DNA of 64,000 nucleotides from Ophiura sarsii (Eukaryota > Echinodermata > Ophiuroidea > Amphilepidida > Ophiuridae): assembly GCA_035610835.1 (NCBI GenBank), contig CM069452.1, positions 69,474,919-69,538,918 of the forward strand, in the 5' to 3' direction. This document shows, in pieces, positions 13,404-27,500 of this stretch (position 1 is the first letter of the stretch; each line of letters opens with the position of its first letter). The notes beneath the pieces were generated by a model. The model was not told the origin of the DNA, did not search any database, and saw nothing but the letters and a program-made list of their open reading frames with translations. Made by a program: the position numbers and the translations under genes.

Positions 13404-16400
13404 AGCAATGTACAAGAAGGCATACGGAGGTATGGTCAAACATAGGTAGGCATAGGGAGATATGGTCGGGCATGGCAGGGAACGGCGAGGTATAGGAGGC
13501 ATAGCAATGTACAGGAAGGCATACGGAGGTATGGTCAAACATAGGTAGGCATAGGGAGATATGGTCGGGCATGGTCGGGAACGGGGAGGTATAGGAGGCA
13601 TAGCAATGTGAAGGAACGCATACGGAGGTATGGTCAAACATAGGTAGGCATAGGGAGATATGGTCGGGCATGGCAGGGAACGGCGAGGTATAGGAGGCAT
13701 AGCAATGTACAGGAAGGCATACGGAGGTATGGTCAAACATAGGTAGGCATAGGGAGATATGGTCGGGCATGGTCGGGAACGGGGAGGTATAGGAGGCATA
13801 GCAATGTGCAGGAAGGCATAGGGAGGTAATGGTCAAACATAGGTAGGCATAGGGAGATATGGTCGGGCATGGCAGGGAACGGCGAGGTATAGGAGGCATA
13901 GCAATGTACAGGAAGGCATATGGAGGTATGGTCAAACATTGGTAGGCATAGGGAGATATGGTCGGGCATGACAGGGAACGGCGAGGTATAGGAGGCATAG
14001 CAATGTACAGGAAGGCATACGGAGGTATGTTCAAACATAGGTAGGCATAGGGAGATATGGTCGGGCATGGCCGGGAACGGGGAGGTATAGGAGGCATAGC
14101 AATGTACAGGAAGGCATAGGGAGGTATGGTCAAACATAGGTAGGCATAGGGAGATATGGTCGGGCATGGCAGGGAACGGCGAAGTATAGGAGGCATAGCA
14201 ATGTACAGGAAGGCATACGGAGGTATGGTCAAACATAGGTAGGCATAGGGAGATATGATCGGGCATGGCCGGGAACGGGGAGGTATAGGAGGCATAGCAA
14301 TGTACAGGAAGGCATAGGGAGGTATGGTCAAACATAGGTAGGCATAGGGAGATATGGTCGGGCATGGCAGGGAACGGCGAGGTATAGGAGGCATAGCACT
14401 GTACAGGAAGGCATACGGAGGTATGGTCAAACATAGGTAGGCATAGGGAGATATGGTCGGGCATGGCCGGGAACGGGGAGGTATAGGAGGCATAGCAATG
14501 TACAGGAAGGCATAGGGAGGTATGGTCAAACATAGGTAGGCATAGGGGGATATGGTCGGGCATGGCCGGGAACGGGGAGGTATAGGAGGCATAGCAATGT
14601 ACAGGAAGGCAAAGGGAGGTATGGTCAAACATAGGTAGGCATAGGGAGATATGGTCGGGTATGGCAGGGAACGGCGAGGTATAGGAGGCATAGCAATGTA
14701 CAGGAAGGCATAGGGAGGTATGGTCAAACATAGGTAGGCATAGGGAGATATGGTCGGGCATGGCAGGGAACGGCGAGGTATAGGAGGCATAGCAATATAC
14801 AGGAAGGCATAGGGAGATATGGTCGGGCATGGCCGGAACGGGGAGGTATAGGAGGCATAGCAAGGTACAGGAAGGCATAGGGAGGTATGGTCAGACATAG
14901 GTAGGCATAGGGAGATATGGTCGGGCATGGCAGGGAACGGCGAGGTATAGGAGGCATAGCAATGTACAGGAAGGCATACGGAGGTATGGTCAAACATAGG
15001 TAGGCATAGGTAGATATGGTCGGGCATGGCCGGGAACGGAGAGGTATAGGAGGCATAGCAATGTACAGGAAGGCATAGGGAGGTAATGGTCAAACATAGG
15101 TAGGCATAGAGAGATATGGTCGGGCATGGTCGGGAACGGGGAGGTATAGGAGGCATAGCAATGTACAGGAAGGCATACGGAGGTATGGTCAAACATAGGT
15201 AGGCATATGGAGATATGGTCGGGCATGGCCGGGAACGGGGAGGTATAGGAGGCATAGCAAGGTACAGGAAGGCATACGGAGGTATGGTCAAACATAGGTA
15301 GGCATAGGGAGATATGGTCGGGCATGGCAGGGAACGGCGAGGTATAGGAGGCATAGCAATGTGCAGGAAGGCATACGGAGGTATGGTCAAACATAGGTAG
15401 GCATAGGGAGATATGGTCGGGCATGGTCGGGAACGGGGAGGTATAGGAGGCATAGCAATGTGCAGGAAGGCATACGGAGGTATGGTCAAACATAGGTAGG
15501 CATAGGGAGATATGGTCGGGCATGGCCGGGAACGGGGAGGTATATGAGGCATAGCAATGTACAGGAAGGCATAGGGAGGTATGGTCAAACATAGGTAGGC
15601 ATAGGGGGATATGGTCGGGCATGGCCGGGAACGGGGAGGTATAGGAGGCATAGCAATGTACAGGAAGGCATAGGGAGGTATGGTCAAACATAGGTAGGCA
15701 TAGGGGGATATGGTCGGGAACGGGGAGGTATAGGAGGCATAGCAATGTACAGGAAGGCATACGGAGGTATGGTCAAACATAGGTAGGCATAGGGAGATAT
15801 GGTCGGGCATGGCAGGGAACGGCGAGGTATAGGAGGCATAGCAATGTACAGGAAGGCATACGGAGGTATGGTCAAACATAGGTAGGCATAGGGAGATATG
15901 GTCGGGCATGGCCGGGAACGGGGAGGTATAGGAGGCATAGCAATGTACAAGAAGGCATACGGAGGTATGGTCAAACATAGGTAGGCATAGGGAGATATGG
16001 TCGGGAACGGCGAGGTATAGGAGGCTTAGCAATGTACAGGAAGGCATACGGAGGTATGGTCAAACATAGGTAGGCATAGGGAGATATGGTCGGGCATGGC
16101 CGGGAACGGGGAGGTATAGGAGGCATAGCAAGGTACAGGAAGGCATACGGAGGTATGGTCAAACATAGGTAGGCATAGGGAGATATGGTCGGGCATGGCA
16201 GGGAACGGCGAGGTATAGGAGGCATAGCAATGTACAAGAAGGCATACGGAGGTATGGTCAAACATAGGTAGGCATAGGGAGATATGGTCGGGCATGGCAG
16301 GGAACGGCGAGGTATAGGAGGCATAGCAATGTACAGGAAGGCATACGGAGGTATGGTCAAATATAGGTAGGCATAGGGAGATATGGTCGGGCATGGTCGG

Positions 16401-17850
16401 GAACGGGGAGGTATAGGAGGCATAGCAATGTGAAGGAACGCATACGGAGGTATGGTCAAACATAGGTAGGCATAGGGAGATATGGTCGGGCATGGCAGGG
16501 AACGGCGAGGTATAGGAGGCATAGCAATGTACAGGAAGGCATACGGAGGTATGGTCAAACATAGGTAGGCATAGGGAGATATGGTCGGGCATGGTCGGGA
16601 ACGGGGAGGTATAGGAGGCATAGCAATGTGCAGGAAGGCATAGGGAGGTAATGGTCAAACATAGGTAGGCATAGGGAGATATGGTCGGGCATGGCAGGGA
16701 ACGGCGAGGTATAGGAGGCATAGCAATGTACAGGAAGGCATATGGAGGTATGGTCAAACATTGGTAGGCATAGGGAGATATGGTCGGGCATGACAGGGAA
16801 CGGCGAGGTATAGGAGGCATAGCAATGTACAGGAAGGCATACGGAGGTATGTTCAAACATAGGTAGGCATAGGGAGATATGGTCGGGCATGGCCGGGAAC
16901 GGGGAGGTATAGGAGGCATAGCAATGTACAGGAAGGCATAGGGAGGTATGGTCAAACATAGGTAGGCATAGGGAGATATGGTCGGGCATGGCAGGGAACG
17001 GCGAAGTATAGGAGGCATAGCAATGTACAGGAAGGCATACGGAGGTATGGTCAAACATAGGTAGGCATAGGGAGATATGATCGGGCATGGCCGGGAACGG
17101 GGAGGTATAGGAGGCATAGCAATGTACAGGAAGGCATAGGGAGGTATGGTCAAACATAGGTAGGCATAGGGAGATATGGTCGGGCATGGCAGGGAACGGC
17201 GAGGTATAGGAGGCATAGCACTGTACAGGAAGGCATACGGAGGTATGGTCAAACATAGGTAGGCATAGGGAGATATGGTCGGGCATGGCCGGGAACGGGG
17301 AGGTATAGGAGGCATAGCAATGTACAGGAAGGCATAGGGAGGTATGGTCAAACATAGGTAGGCATAGGGGGATATGGTCGGGCATGGCCGGGAACGGGGA
17401 GGTATAGGAGGCATAGCAATGTACAGGAAGGCAAAGGGAGGTATGGTCAAACATAGGTAGGCATAGGGAGATATGGTCGGGTATGGCAGGGAACGGCGAG
17501 GTATAGGAGGCATAGCAATGTACAGGAAGGCATAGGGAGGTATGGTCAAACATAGGTAGGCATAGGGAGATATGGTCGGGCATGGCAGGGAACGGCGAGG
17601 TATAGGAGGCATAGCAATATACAGGAAGGCATAGGGAGATATGGTCGGGCATGGCCGGAACGGGGAGGTATAGGAGGCATAGCAAGGTACAGGAAGGCAT
17701 AGGGAGGTATGGTCAGACATAGGTAGGCATAGGGAGATATGGTCGGGCATGGCAGGGAACGGCGAGGTATAGGAGGCATAGCAATGTACAGGAAGGCATA
17801 CGGAGGTATGGTCAAACATAGGTAGGCATAGGTAGATATGGTCGGGCATG
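13200..17850. repeat. Higher-order duplication inside the array, offset 2,822 bp
   Basis: The segment 13,200-15,030 recurs at about 16,022-17,850 (offset 2,822), and most of it (13,733-14,878) recurs a third time at 20,756-21,901. Shared rare variants include catatggagg with cattggtagg, the tgacagggaac unit, gcgaagtatagg and gcactgtacagg, all in the same order. The third copy differs at a few sites; for example, gcaaagggagg of the first two reads gcatagggagg there. Edges were judged by eye. Confidence 0.8.
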
Positions 17851-18999
17851 GCCGGGAACGGCGAGGTATAGGAGGCATAGCAATGTACAGGAAGGCATAC
17901 GGAGGTATGGTCAAACATAGGTAGGCATAGGGAGATATGGTCGGGCATGGCAGGGAACGGCGAGGTATAGGAGGCATAGCAATGTACAGGAAGGCATAGG
18001 GAGGTATGGTCAAACATAGGTAGGCATAGGGAGATATGGTCGGGCATGGCAGGGAACGGCGAGGTATAGGAGGCATAGCAATGTACAGGAAGGCATACGG
18101 AGGTATGGTCAAACATAGGTAGGCATAGGGAGATATGGTCGGGCATGGCAGGGAACGGCGAGGTATAGGTGGCATAGCAATGTACAGGAAGGCATACGGA
18201 GGTATGGTCAAACATAGGTAGGCATAGGGAGATATGGTCGGGCATGGCCGGGAACGGGGAGGTATAGGAGGCATAGCAATGTACAGGAAGGCATACGGAG
18301 GTATGGTCAAACATAGGTAGGCATAGAGAGATATGGTCGGGCATGGCCGGGAACGGGGAGGTATAGGAGGCATAGCAATGTACAGGAAGGCATAGGGAGG
18401 TATGGTCAAACATAGGTAGGCATAGGGAGATATGGTCGGGCATGGCAGGGAACGGCGAGGTATAGGAGGCATAGCAATGTACAGGAAGGCATACGGAGGT
18501 ATGGTCAAACATAGGTAGGCATAGGGAGATATGGTCGGGCATGGCCGGGAACGGGGAGGTATAGGAGGCATAGCAATGTACAGGAAGGCATAGGGAGGTA
18601 TGGTCAAACATAGGTAGGCATAGGGAGATATGGTCGGGCATGGCAGGGAACGGCGAGGTATAGGAGGCATAGCAATGTACAGGAAGGCATACGGAGGTAT
18701 GGTCAAACATAGGTAGGCATATGGAGATATGGTCGGGCATGGCCGGGAACGGGGAGGTATAGGAGGCATAGCAAGGTACAGGAAGGCATACGGAGGTATG
18801 GTCAAACATAGGTAGGCATAGGGAGATATGGTCGGGCATGGCAGGGAACGGCGAGGTATAGGAGGCATAGCAATGTGCAGGAAGGCATACGGAGGTATGG
18901 TCAAACATAGGTAGGCATAGGGAGATATGGTCGGGCATGGCCGGGAACGGGGAGGTATAGGAGGCATAGCAATGTACAGGAAGGCATAGGGAGGTATGG

Positions 19000-21900
19000 T
19001 CAAACATAGGTAGGCATAGGGAGATATGGTCGGGAACGGCGAGGTATAGGAGGCTTAGCAATGTACAGGAAGGCATACGGAGGTATGGTCAAACATAGGT
19101 AGGCATAGGGAGATATGGTCGGGCATGGCCGGGAACGGGGAGGTATAGGAGGCATAGCAATGTACAGGAAGGCATACGGAGGTATGGTCAAACATAGGTA
19201 GGCATAGAGAGATATGGTCGGGCATGGCCGGGAACGGGGAGGTATAGGAGGCATAGCAATGTACAGGAAGGCATAGGGAGGTATGGTCAAACATAGGTAG
19301 GCATAGGGAGATATGGTCGGGCATGGCAGGGAACGGCGAGGTATAGGAGGCATAGCAATGTACAGGAAGGCATACGGAGGTATGGTCAAACATAGGTAGG
19401 CATAGGGAGATATGGTCGGACATGGCCGGGAACGGGGAGGTATAGGAGGCATAGCAATGTACAGGAAGGCATAGGGAGGTATGGTCAAACATAGGTAGGC
19501 ATAGGGAGATATGGTCGGGCATGGCAGGGAACGGCGAGGTATAGGAGGCATAGCAATGTACAGGAAGGCATACGGAGGTATGGTCAAACATAGGTAGGCA
19601 TATGGAGATATGGTCGGGCATGGCCGGGAACGGGGAGGTATAGGAGGCATAGCAAGGTACAGGAAGGCATACGGAGGTATGGTCAAACATAGGTAGGCAT
19701 AGGGAGATATGGTCGGGCATGGCAGGGAACGGCGAGGTATAGGAGGCATAGCAATGTGCAGGAAGGCATACGGAGGTATGGTCAAACATAGGTAGGCATA
19801 GGGAGATATGGTCGGGCATGGTCGGGAACGGGGAGGTATAGGAGGCATAGCAATGTGCAGGAAGGCATACGGAGGTATGGTCAAACATAAGTAGGCATAG
19901 GGAGATATGGTCGGGCATGGCCGGGAACGGGGAGGTATAGGAGGCATAGCAATGTACAGGAAGGCATAGGGAGGTATGGTCAAACATAGGTAGGCATAGG
20001 GGGATATGGTCGGGCATGGCCGGGAACGGGGAGGTATAGGAGGCATAGCAATGTACAGGAAGGCATAGGGAGGTATGGTCAAACATAGGTAGGCATAGGG
20101 GGATATGGTCGGGAACGGGGAGGTATAGGAGGCATAGCAATGTACAGGAAGGCATACGGAGGTATGGTCAAACATAGGTAGGCATAGGGAGATATGGTCG
20201 GGCATGGCAGGGAACGGCGAGGTATAGGAGGCATAGCAATGTACAGGAAGGCATACGGAGGTATGGTCAAACATAGGTAGGCATAGCTAGGAGATATAGT
20301 CGGGCATGGCCGGGAACGGGGAGGTATAGGAGGCATAGCAATGTACAGGAAGGCATAGGGAGGTATGGTCAAACATAGGTAGGCATAGGGAGATATGGTC
20401 GGGAACGGCGAGGTATAGGAGGCTTAGCAATGTACAGGAAGGCATACGGAGGTATGGTCAAACATAGGTAGGCATAGGGAGATATGGTCGGGCATGGCCG
20501 GGAACGGGGAGGTATAGGAGGCATAGCAATGTGCAGGAAGGCATAGGGAGGTAATGGTCAAACATAGGTAGGCATAGGGAGATATGGTCGGGCATGGCAG
20601 GGAACGGCGAGGTATAGGAGGCATAGCAATGTACAGGAAGGCATAGGGAGGTATGGTCAAACATAGGTAGGCATAGGGAGATATGGTCGGGCATGGCAGG
20701 GAACGGCGAGGTATAGGAGGCATAGCAATGTACAGGAAGGCATACGGAGGTATGGTCAAACATAGGTAGGCATAGGGAGATATGGTCGGGCATGGTCGGG
20801 AACGGGGAGGTATAGGAGGCATAGCAATGTGCAGGAAGGCATAGGGAGGTAATGGTCAAACATAGGTAGGCATAGGGAGATATGGTCGGGCATGGCAGGG
20901 AACGGCGAGGTATAGGAGGCATAGCAATGTACAGGAAGGCATATGGAGGTATGGTCAAACATTGGTAGGCATAGGGAGATATGGTCGGGCATGACAGGGA
21001 ACGGCGAGGTATAGGAGGCATAGCAATGTACAGGAAGGCATACGGAGGTATGTTCAAACATAGGTAGGCATAGGGAGATATGGTCGGGCATGGCCGGGAA
21101 CGGGGAGGTATAGGAGGCATAGCAATGTACAGGAAGGCATAGGGAGGTATGGTCAAACATAGGTAGGCATAGGGAGATATGGTCGGGCATGGCAGGGAAC
21201 GGCGAAGTATAGGAGGCATAGCAATGTACAGGAAGGCATACGGAGGTATGGTCAAACATAGGTAGGCATAGGGAGATATGGTCGGGCATGGCCGGGAACG
21301 GGGAGGTATAGGAGGCATAGCAATGTACAGGAAGGCATAGGGAGGTATGGTCAAACATAGGTAGGCATAGGGAGATATGGTCGGGCATGGCAGGGAACGG
21401 CGAGGTATAGGAGGCATAGCACTGTACAGGAAGGCATACGGAGGTATGGTCAAACATAGGTAGGCATAGGGAGATATGGTCGGGCATGGCCGGGAACGGG
21501 GAGGTATAGGAGGCATAGCAATGTACAGGAAGGCATAGGGAGGTATGGTCAAACATAGGTAGGCATAGGGGGATATGGTCGGGCATGGCCGGGAACGGGG
21601 AGGTATAGGAGGCATAGCAATGTACAGGAAGGCATAGGGAGGTATGGTCAAACATAGGTAGGCATAGGGAGATATGGTCGGGTATGGCAGGGAACGGCGA
21701 GGTATAGGAGGCATAGCAATGTACAGGAAGGCATAGGGAGGTATGGTCAAACATAGGTAGGCATAGGGAGATATGGTCGGGCATGGCAGGGAACGGCGAG
21801 GTATAGGAGGCATAGCAATATACAGGAAGGCATAGGGAGATATGGTCGGGCATGGCCGGAACGGGGAGGTATAGGAGGCATAGCAAGGTACAGGAAGGCA

Positions 21901-24556
21901 TAGGGAGGTATGGTCAGACATAGGTAGGCATAGGGAGATATGGTCGGGCATGGCAGGGAACGGCGAGGTATAGGAGGCATAGCAATGTACAGGAAGGCAT
22001 ACGGAGGTATGGTCAAACATAGGTAGGCATAGGTAGATATGGTCGGGCATGGCCGGGAACGGAGAGGTATAGGAGGCATAGCAATGTACAGGAAGGCATA
22101 GGGAGGTAATGGTCAAACATAGGTAGGCATAGAGAGATATGGTCGGGCATGGTCGGGAACGGGGAGGTATAGGAGGCATAGCAATGTACAGGAAGGCATA
22201 GGGAGGTATGGTCAAACATAGGTAGGCATAGGGAGATATGGTCGGGCATGGCAGGGAACGGCGAGGTATAGGTGGCATAGCAATGTACAGGAAGGCATAC
22301 GGAGGTATGGTCAAACATAGGTAGGCATAGGGAGATATGGTCGGGCATGGCCGGGAACGGGGAGGTATAGGAGGCATAGCAATGTACAGGAAGGCATACG
22401 GAGGTATGGTCAAACATAGGTAGGCATAGAGAGATATGGTCGGGCATGGCCGGGAACGGGGAGGTATAGGAGGCATAGCAATGTACAGGAAGGCATAGGG
22501 AGGTATGGTCAAACATAGGTAGGCATAGGGAGATATGGTCGGGCATGGCAGGGAACGGCGAGGTATAGGAGGCATAGCAATGTACAGGAAGGCATACGGA
22601 GGTATGGTCAAACATAGGTAGGCATAGGGAGATATGGTCGGGCATGGCCGGGAACGGGGAGGTATAGGAGGCATAGCAATGTACAGGAAGGCATAGGGAG
22701 GTATGGTCAAACATAGGTAGGCATAGGGAGATATGGTCGGGCATGGCAGGGAACGGCGAGGTATAGGAGGCATAGCAATGTACAGGAAGGCATACGGAGG
22801 TATGGTCAAACATAGGTAGGCATATGGAGATATGGTCGGGCATGGCCGGGAACGGGGAGGTATAGGAGGCATAGCAAGGTACAGGAAGGCATACGGAGGT
22901 ATGGTCAAACATAGGTAGGCATAGGGAGATATGGTCGGGCATGGCAGGGAACGGCGAGGTATAGGAGGCATAGCAATGTGCAGGAAGGCATACGGAGGTA
23001 TGGTCAAACATAGGTAGGCATAGGGAGATATGGTCGGGCATGGCCGGGAACGGGGAGGTATAGGAGGCATAGCAATGTACAGGAAGGCATAGGGAGGTAT
23101 GGTCAAACATAGGTAGGCATAGGGAGATATGGTCGGGAACGGCGAGGTATAGGAGGCTTAGCAATGTACAGGAAGGCATACGGAGGTATGGTCAAACATA
23201 GGTAGGCATAGGGAGATATGGTCGGGCATGGCCGGGAACGGGGAGGTATAGGAGGCATAGCAATGTACAGGAAGGCATACGGAGGTATGGTCAAACATAG
23301 GTAGGCATAGAGAGATATGGTCGGGCATGGCTGGGAACGGGGAGGTATAGGAGGCATAGCAATGTACAGGAAGGCATAGGGAGGTATGGTCAAACATAGG
23401 TAGGCATAGGGAGATATGGTCGGGCATGGCAGGGAACGGCGAGGTATAGGAGGCATAGCAATGTACAGGAAGGCATACGGAGGTATGGTCAAACATAGGT
23501 AGGCATAGGGAGATATGGTCGGACATGGCCGGGAACGGGGAGGTATAGGAGGCATAGCAATGTACAGGAAGGCATAGGGAGGTATGGTCAAACATAGGTA
23601 GGCATAGGGAGATATGGTCGGGCATGGCAGGGAACGGCGAGGTATAGGAGGCATAGCAATGTACAGGAAGGCATACGGAGGTATGGTCAAACATAGGTAG
23701 GCATATGGAGATATGGTCGGGCATGGCCGGGAACGGGGAGGTATAGGAGGCATAGCAAGGTACAGGAAGGCATACGGAGGTATGGTCAAACATAGGTAGG
23801 CATAGGGAGATATGGTCGGGCATGGCAGGGAACGGCGAGGTATAGGAGGCATAGCAATGTGCAGGAAGGCATACGGAGGTATGGTCAAACATAGGTAGGC
23901 ATAGGGAGATATGGTCGGGCATGGTCGGGAACGGGGAGGTATAGGAGGCATAGCAATGTGCAGGAAGGCATACGGAGGTATGGTCAAACATAAGTAGGCA
24001 TAGGGAGATATGGTCGGGCATGGCCGGGAACGGGGAGGTATAGGAGGCATAGCAATGTACAGGAAGGCATAGGGAGGTATGGTCAAACATAGGTAGGCAT
24101 AGGGGGATATGGTCGGGCATGGCCGGGAACGGGGAGGTATAGGAGGCATAGCAATGTACAGGAAGGCATAGGGAGGTATGGTCAAACATAGGTAGGCATA
24201 GGGGGATATGGTCGGGAACGGGGAGGTATAGGAGGCATAGCAATGTACAGGAAGGCATACGGAGGTATGGTCAAACATAGGTAGGCATAGGGAGATATGG
24301 TCGGGCATGGCAGGGAACGGCGAGGTATAGGAGGCATAGCAATGTACAGGAAGGCATACGGAGGTATGGTCAAACATAGGTAGGCATAGCTAGGAGATAT
24401 AGTCGGGCATGGCCGGGAACGGGGAGGTATAGGAGGCATAGCAATGTACAGGAAGGCATAGGGAGGTATGGTCAAACATAGGTAGGCATAGGGAGATATG
24501 GTCGGGAACGGCAAGGTATAGGAGGCTTAGCAATGTACAGGAAGGCATACGGAGGT
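19000..24556. repeat. Higher-order duplication inside the array, offset 4,103 bp (third copy at 4,537)
   Basis: About 1.45 kb beginning at 19,000 recurs at 23,103 (offset 4,103), and the same block is found at 4,537 (offset 14,463 from the 19,000 copy). The three copies share an ordered set of unusual units: an 89-bp ggcttagca unit, a tcggacatgg unit, an aaacataagtagg unit, two gggggatatgg units and a gctaggagatatag unit. A longer stretch, about 3,447-5,990, corresponds to 22,013-24,556. One copy has ctgggaacgg at 23,331 where the others have ccgggaacgg. Confidence 0.8.
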
Positions 24557-27500
24557 ATGGTCAAACATAGGTAGGCATAGGGAGATATGGTCGGGCATGG
24601 CCGGGAACGGGGAGGTATAGGAGGCATAGCAAGGTACAGGAAGGCATACGGAGGTATGGTCAAACATAGGTAGGCATAGGGAGATATGGTCGGGCATGGC
24701 AGGGAACGGCGAGGTATAGGAGGCATAGCAATGTACAAGAAGGCATACGGAGGTATGGTCAAACATAGGTAGGCATAGGGAGATATGGTCGGGCATGGCC
24801 GGGAACGGGGAGGTATAGGAGGCATAGCAATGTACAGGAAGGCATAGGGAGGTATGGTCAAACATAGGTAGGCATAGCGAGATATGGTCGGGCATGGCAG
24901 GGAACGGCGAGGTATAGGAGGCATAGCAATATACAGGAAGGCATAGGGAGATATGGTCGGGCATGGCCGGAACGGGGAGGTATAGGAGGCATAGCAAGGT
25001 ACAGGAAGGCATAGGGAGGTATGGTCAGACATAGGTAGGCATAGGGAGATATGGTCGGGCATGGCAGGGAACGGCGAGGTATAGGAGGCATAGCAATGTA
25101 CAGGAAGGCATACGGAGGTATGGTCAAACATAGGTAGGCATAGGTAGATATGGTCGGGCATGGCCGGGAACGGGGAGGTATAGGAGGCATAGCAATGTAC
25201 AGGAAGGCATAGGGAGGTATGGTCAAACATAGGTAGGCATAGGGAGATATGGTCGGGAACGGCGAGGTATAGGAGGCTTAGCAATGTACAGGAAGGCGTA
25301 CGGAGGTATGGTCAAACATAGGTAGGCATAGAGAGATATGGTCGGGCATGGCCCGGAACGGGGAGGTATAGGAGGCATAGCAAGGTACAGGAAGGCATAC
25401 GGAGGTATGGTCAAACATAGGTAGGCATAGGGAGATATGGTCGGGCATGGCAGGGAACGGCGAGGTATAGGAGGCATAGCAATGTACAAGAAGGCATACG
25501 GAGGTATGGTCAAACATAGGTAGGCATAGGGAGATATGGTCGGGCATGGCCGGGAACGGGGAGGTATAGGAGGCATAGCAATGTACAGGAAGGCATAGGG
25601 AGGTATGGTCAAACATAGGTAGGCATAGCGAGATATGGTCGGGCATGGCAGGGAACGGCGAGGTATAGGAGGCATAGCAATATACAGGAAGGCATAGGGA
25701 GATATGGTCGGGCATGGCCGGAACGGGGAGGTATAGGAGGCATAGCAAGGTACAGGAAGGCATAGGGAGGTATGGTCAGACATAGGTAGGCATAGGGAGA
25801 TATGGTCGGGCATGGCAGGGAACGGCGAGGTATAGGAGGCATAGCAATGTACAGGAAGGCATACGGAGGTATGGTCAAACATAGGTAGGCATAGGTAGAT
25901 ATGGTCGGGCATGGCCGGGAACGGGGAGGTATAGGAGGCATAGCAATGTACAGGAAGGCATAGGGAGGTATGGTCAAACATAGGTAGGCATAGGGAGATA
26001 TGGTCGGGCATGGTCGGGAACGGGGAGGTATAGGAGGCATAGCAATGTGAAGGAACGCATACGGAGGTATGGTCAAACATAGGTAGGCATAGGGAGATAT
26101 GGTCGGGCATGGCAGGGAACGGCGAGGTATAGGAGGCATAGCAATGTACAGGAAGGCATACGGAGGTATGGTCAAACATAGGTAGGCATAGGGAGATATG
26201 GTCGGGCATGGCCGGGAACGGGGAGGTATAGGAGGCATAGCAATGTACAGGAAGGCATAGGGAGGTATGGTCAAACATAGGTAGGCATAGGGAGATATGG
26301 TCGGGCATGGCAGGGAACGGCGAGGTATAGGAGGCATAGCAATGTACAGGAAGGCATACTGAGGTATGGTCAAACATAGGTAGGCATAGGGAGATATGGT
26401 CGGGCATGGTCGGGAACGGGGAGGTATAGGAGGCATAGCAATGTGCAGGAAGGCATAGGGAGGTAATGGTCAAACATAGGTAGGCATAGGGAGATATGGT
26501 CGGGCATGGCAGGGAACGGCGAGGTATAGGAGGCATAGCAATGTACAGGAAGGCATAGGGAGGTATGGTCAAACATAGGTAGGCATAGGGAGATATGGTC
26601 GGGCATGGCAGGGAACGGCGAGGTATAGGAGGCATAGCAATGTACAGGAAGGCATACGGAGGTATGGTCAAACATAGGTAGGCATAGGGAGATATGGTCG
26701 GGCATGGTCGGGAACGGGGAGGTATAGGAGGCATAGCAATGTGCAGGAAGGCATAGGGAGGTATGGTCAAACATAGGTAGGCATAGGGAGATATGGTCGG
26801 GCATGGCAGGGAACGGCGAGGTATAGGAGGCATAGCAATGTACAGGAAGGCATACGGAGGTATGGTCAAACATAGGTAGGCATAGGGAGATATGGTCGGG
26901 CATGGCAGGGAACGGCGAGGTATAGGAGGCATAGCAATGTACAGGAAGGCATAGGGAGGTATGGTCAAACATAGGTAGGCATAGGGAGATATGGTCGGGC
27001 ATGGCAGGGAACGGCGAGGTATAGGAGGCATAGCAATGTACAGGAAGGCATACGGAGGTATGGTCAAACATAGGTAGGCATAGGGAGATATGATCGGGCA
27101 TGGCCGGGAACGGGGAGGTATAGGAGGCATAGCAAGGTACAGGAAGGCATAGGGAGGTATGGTCAAACATAGGTAGGCGTAGGGAGATATGGTCGGGCAT
27201 GGCCGGGAACGGGGAGGTATAGGAGGCATAGCAATGTACAGGAAGGCATAGGGAGGTATGGTCAAACATAGGTAGGCATAGGGAGATATGGTCGGGCATG
27301 GCAGGGAACGGCGAGGTATAGGAGGCATAGCAATGTACAGGAAGGCATACGGAGGTATGGTCAAACATAGGTAGGCATATGGAGATATGGTCGGGCATGG
27401 CCGGGAACGGGGAGGTATAGGAGGCATAGCAAGGTACAGGAAGGCATACGGAGGTATGGTCAAACATAGGTAGGCATAGGGAGATATGGTCGGGCATGGC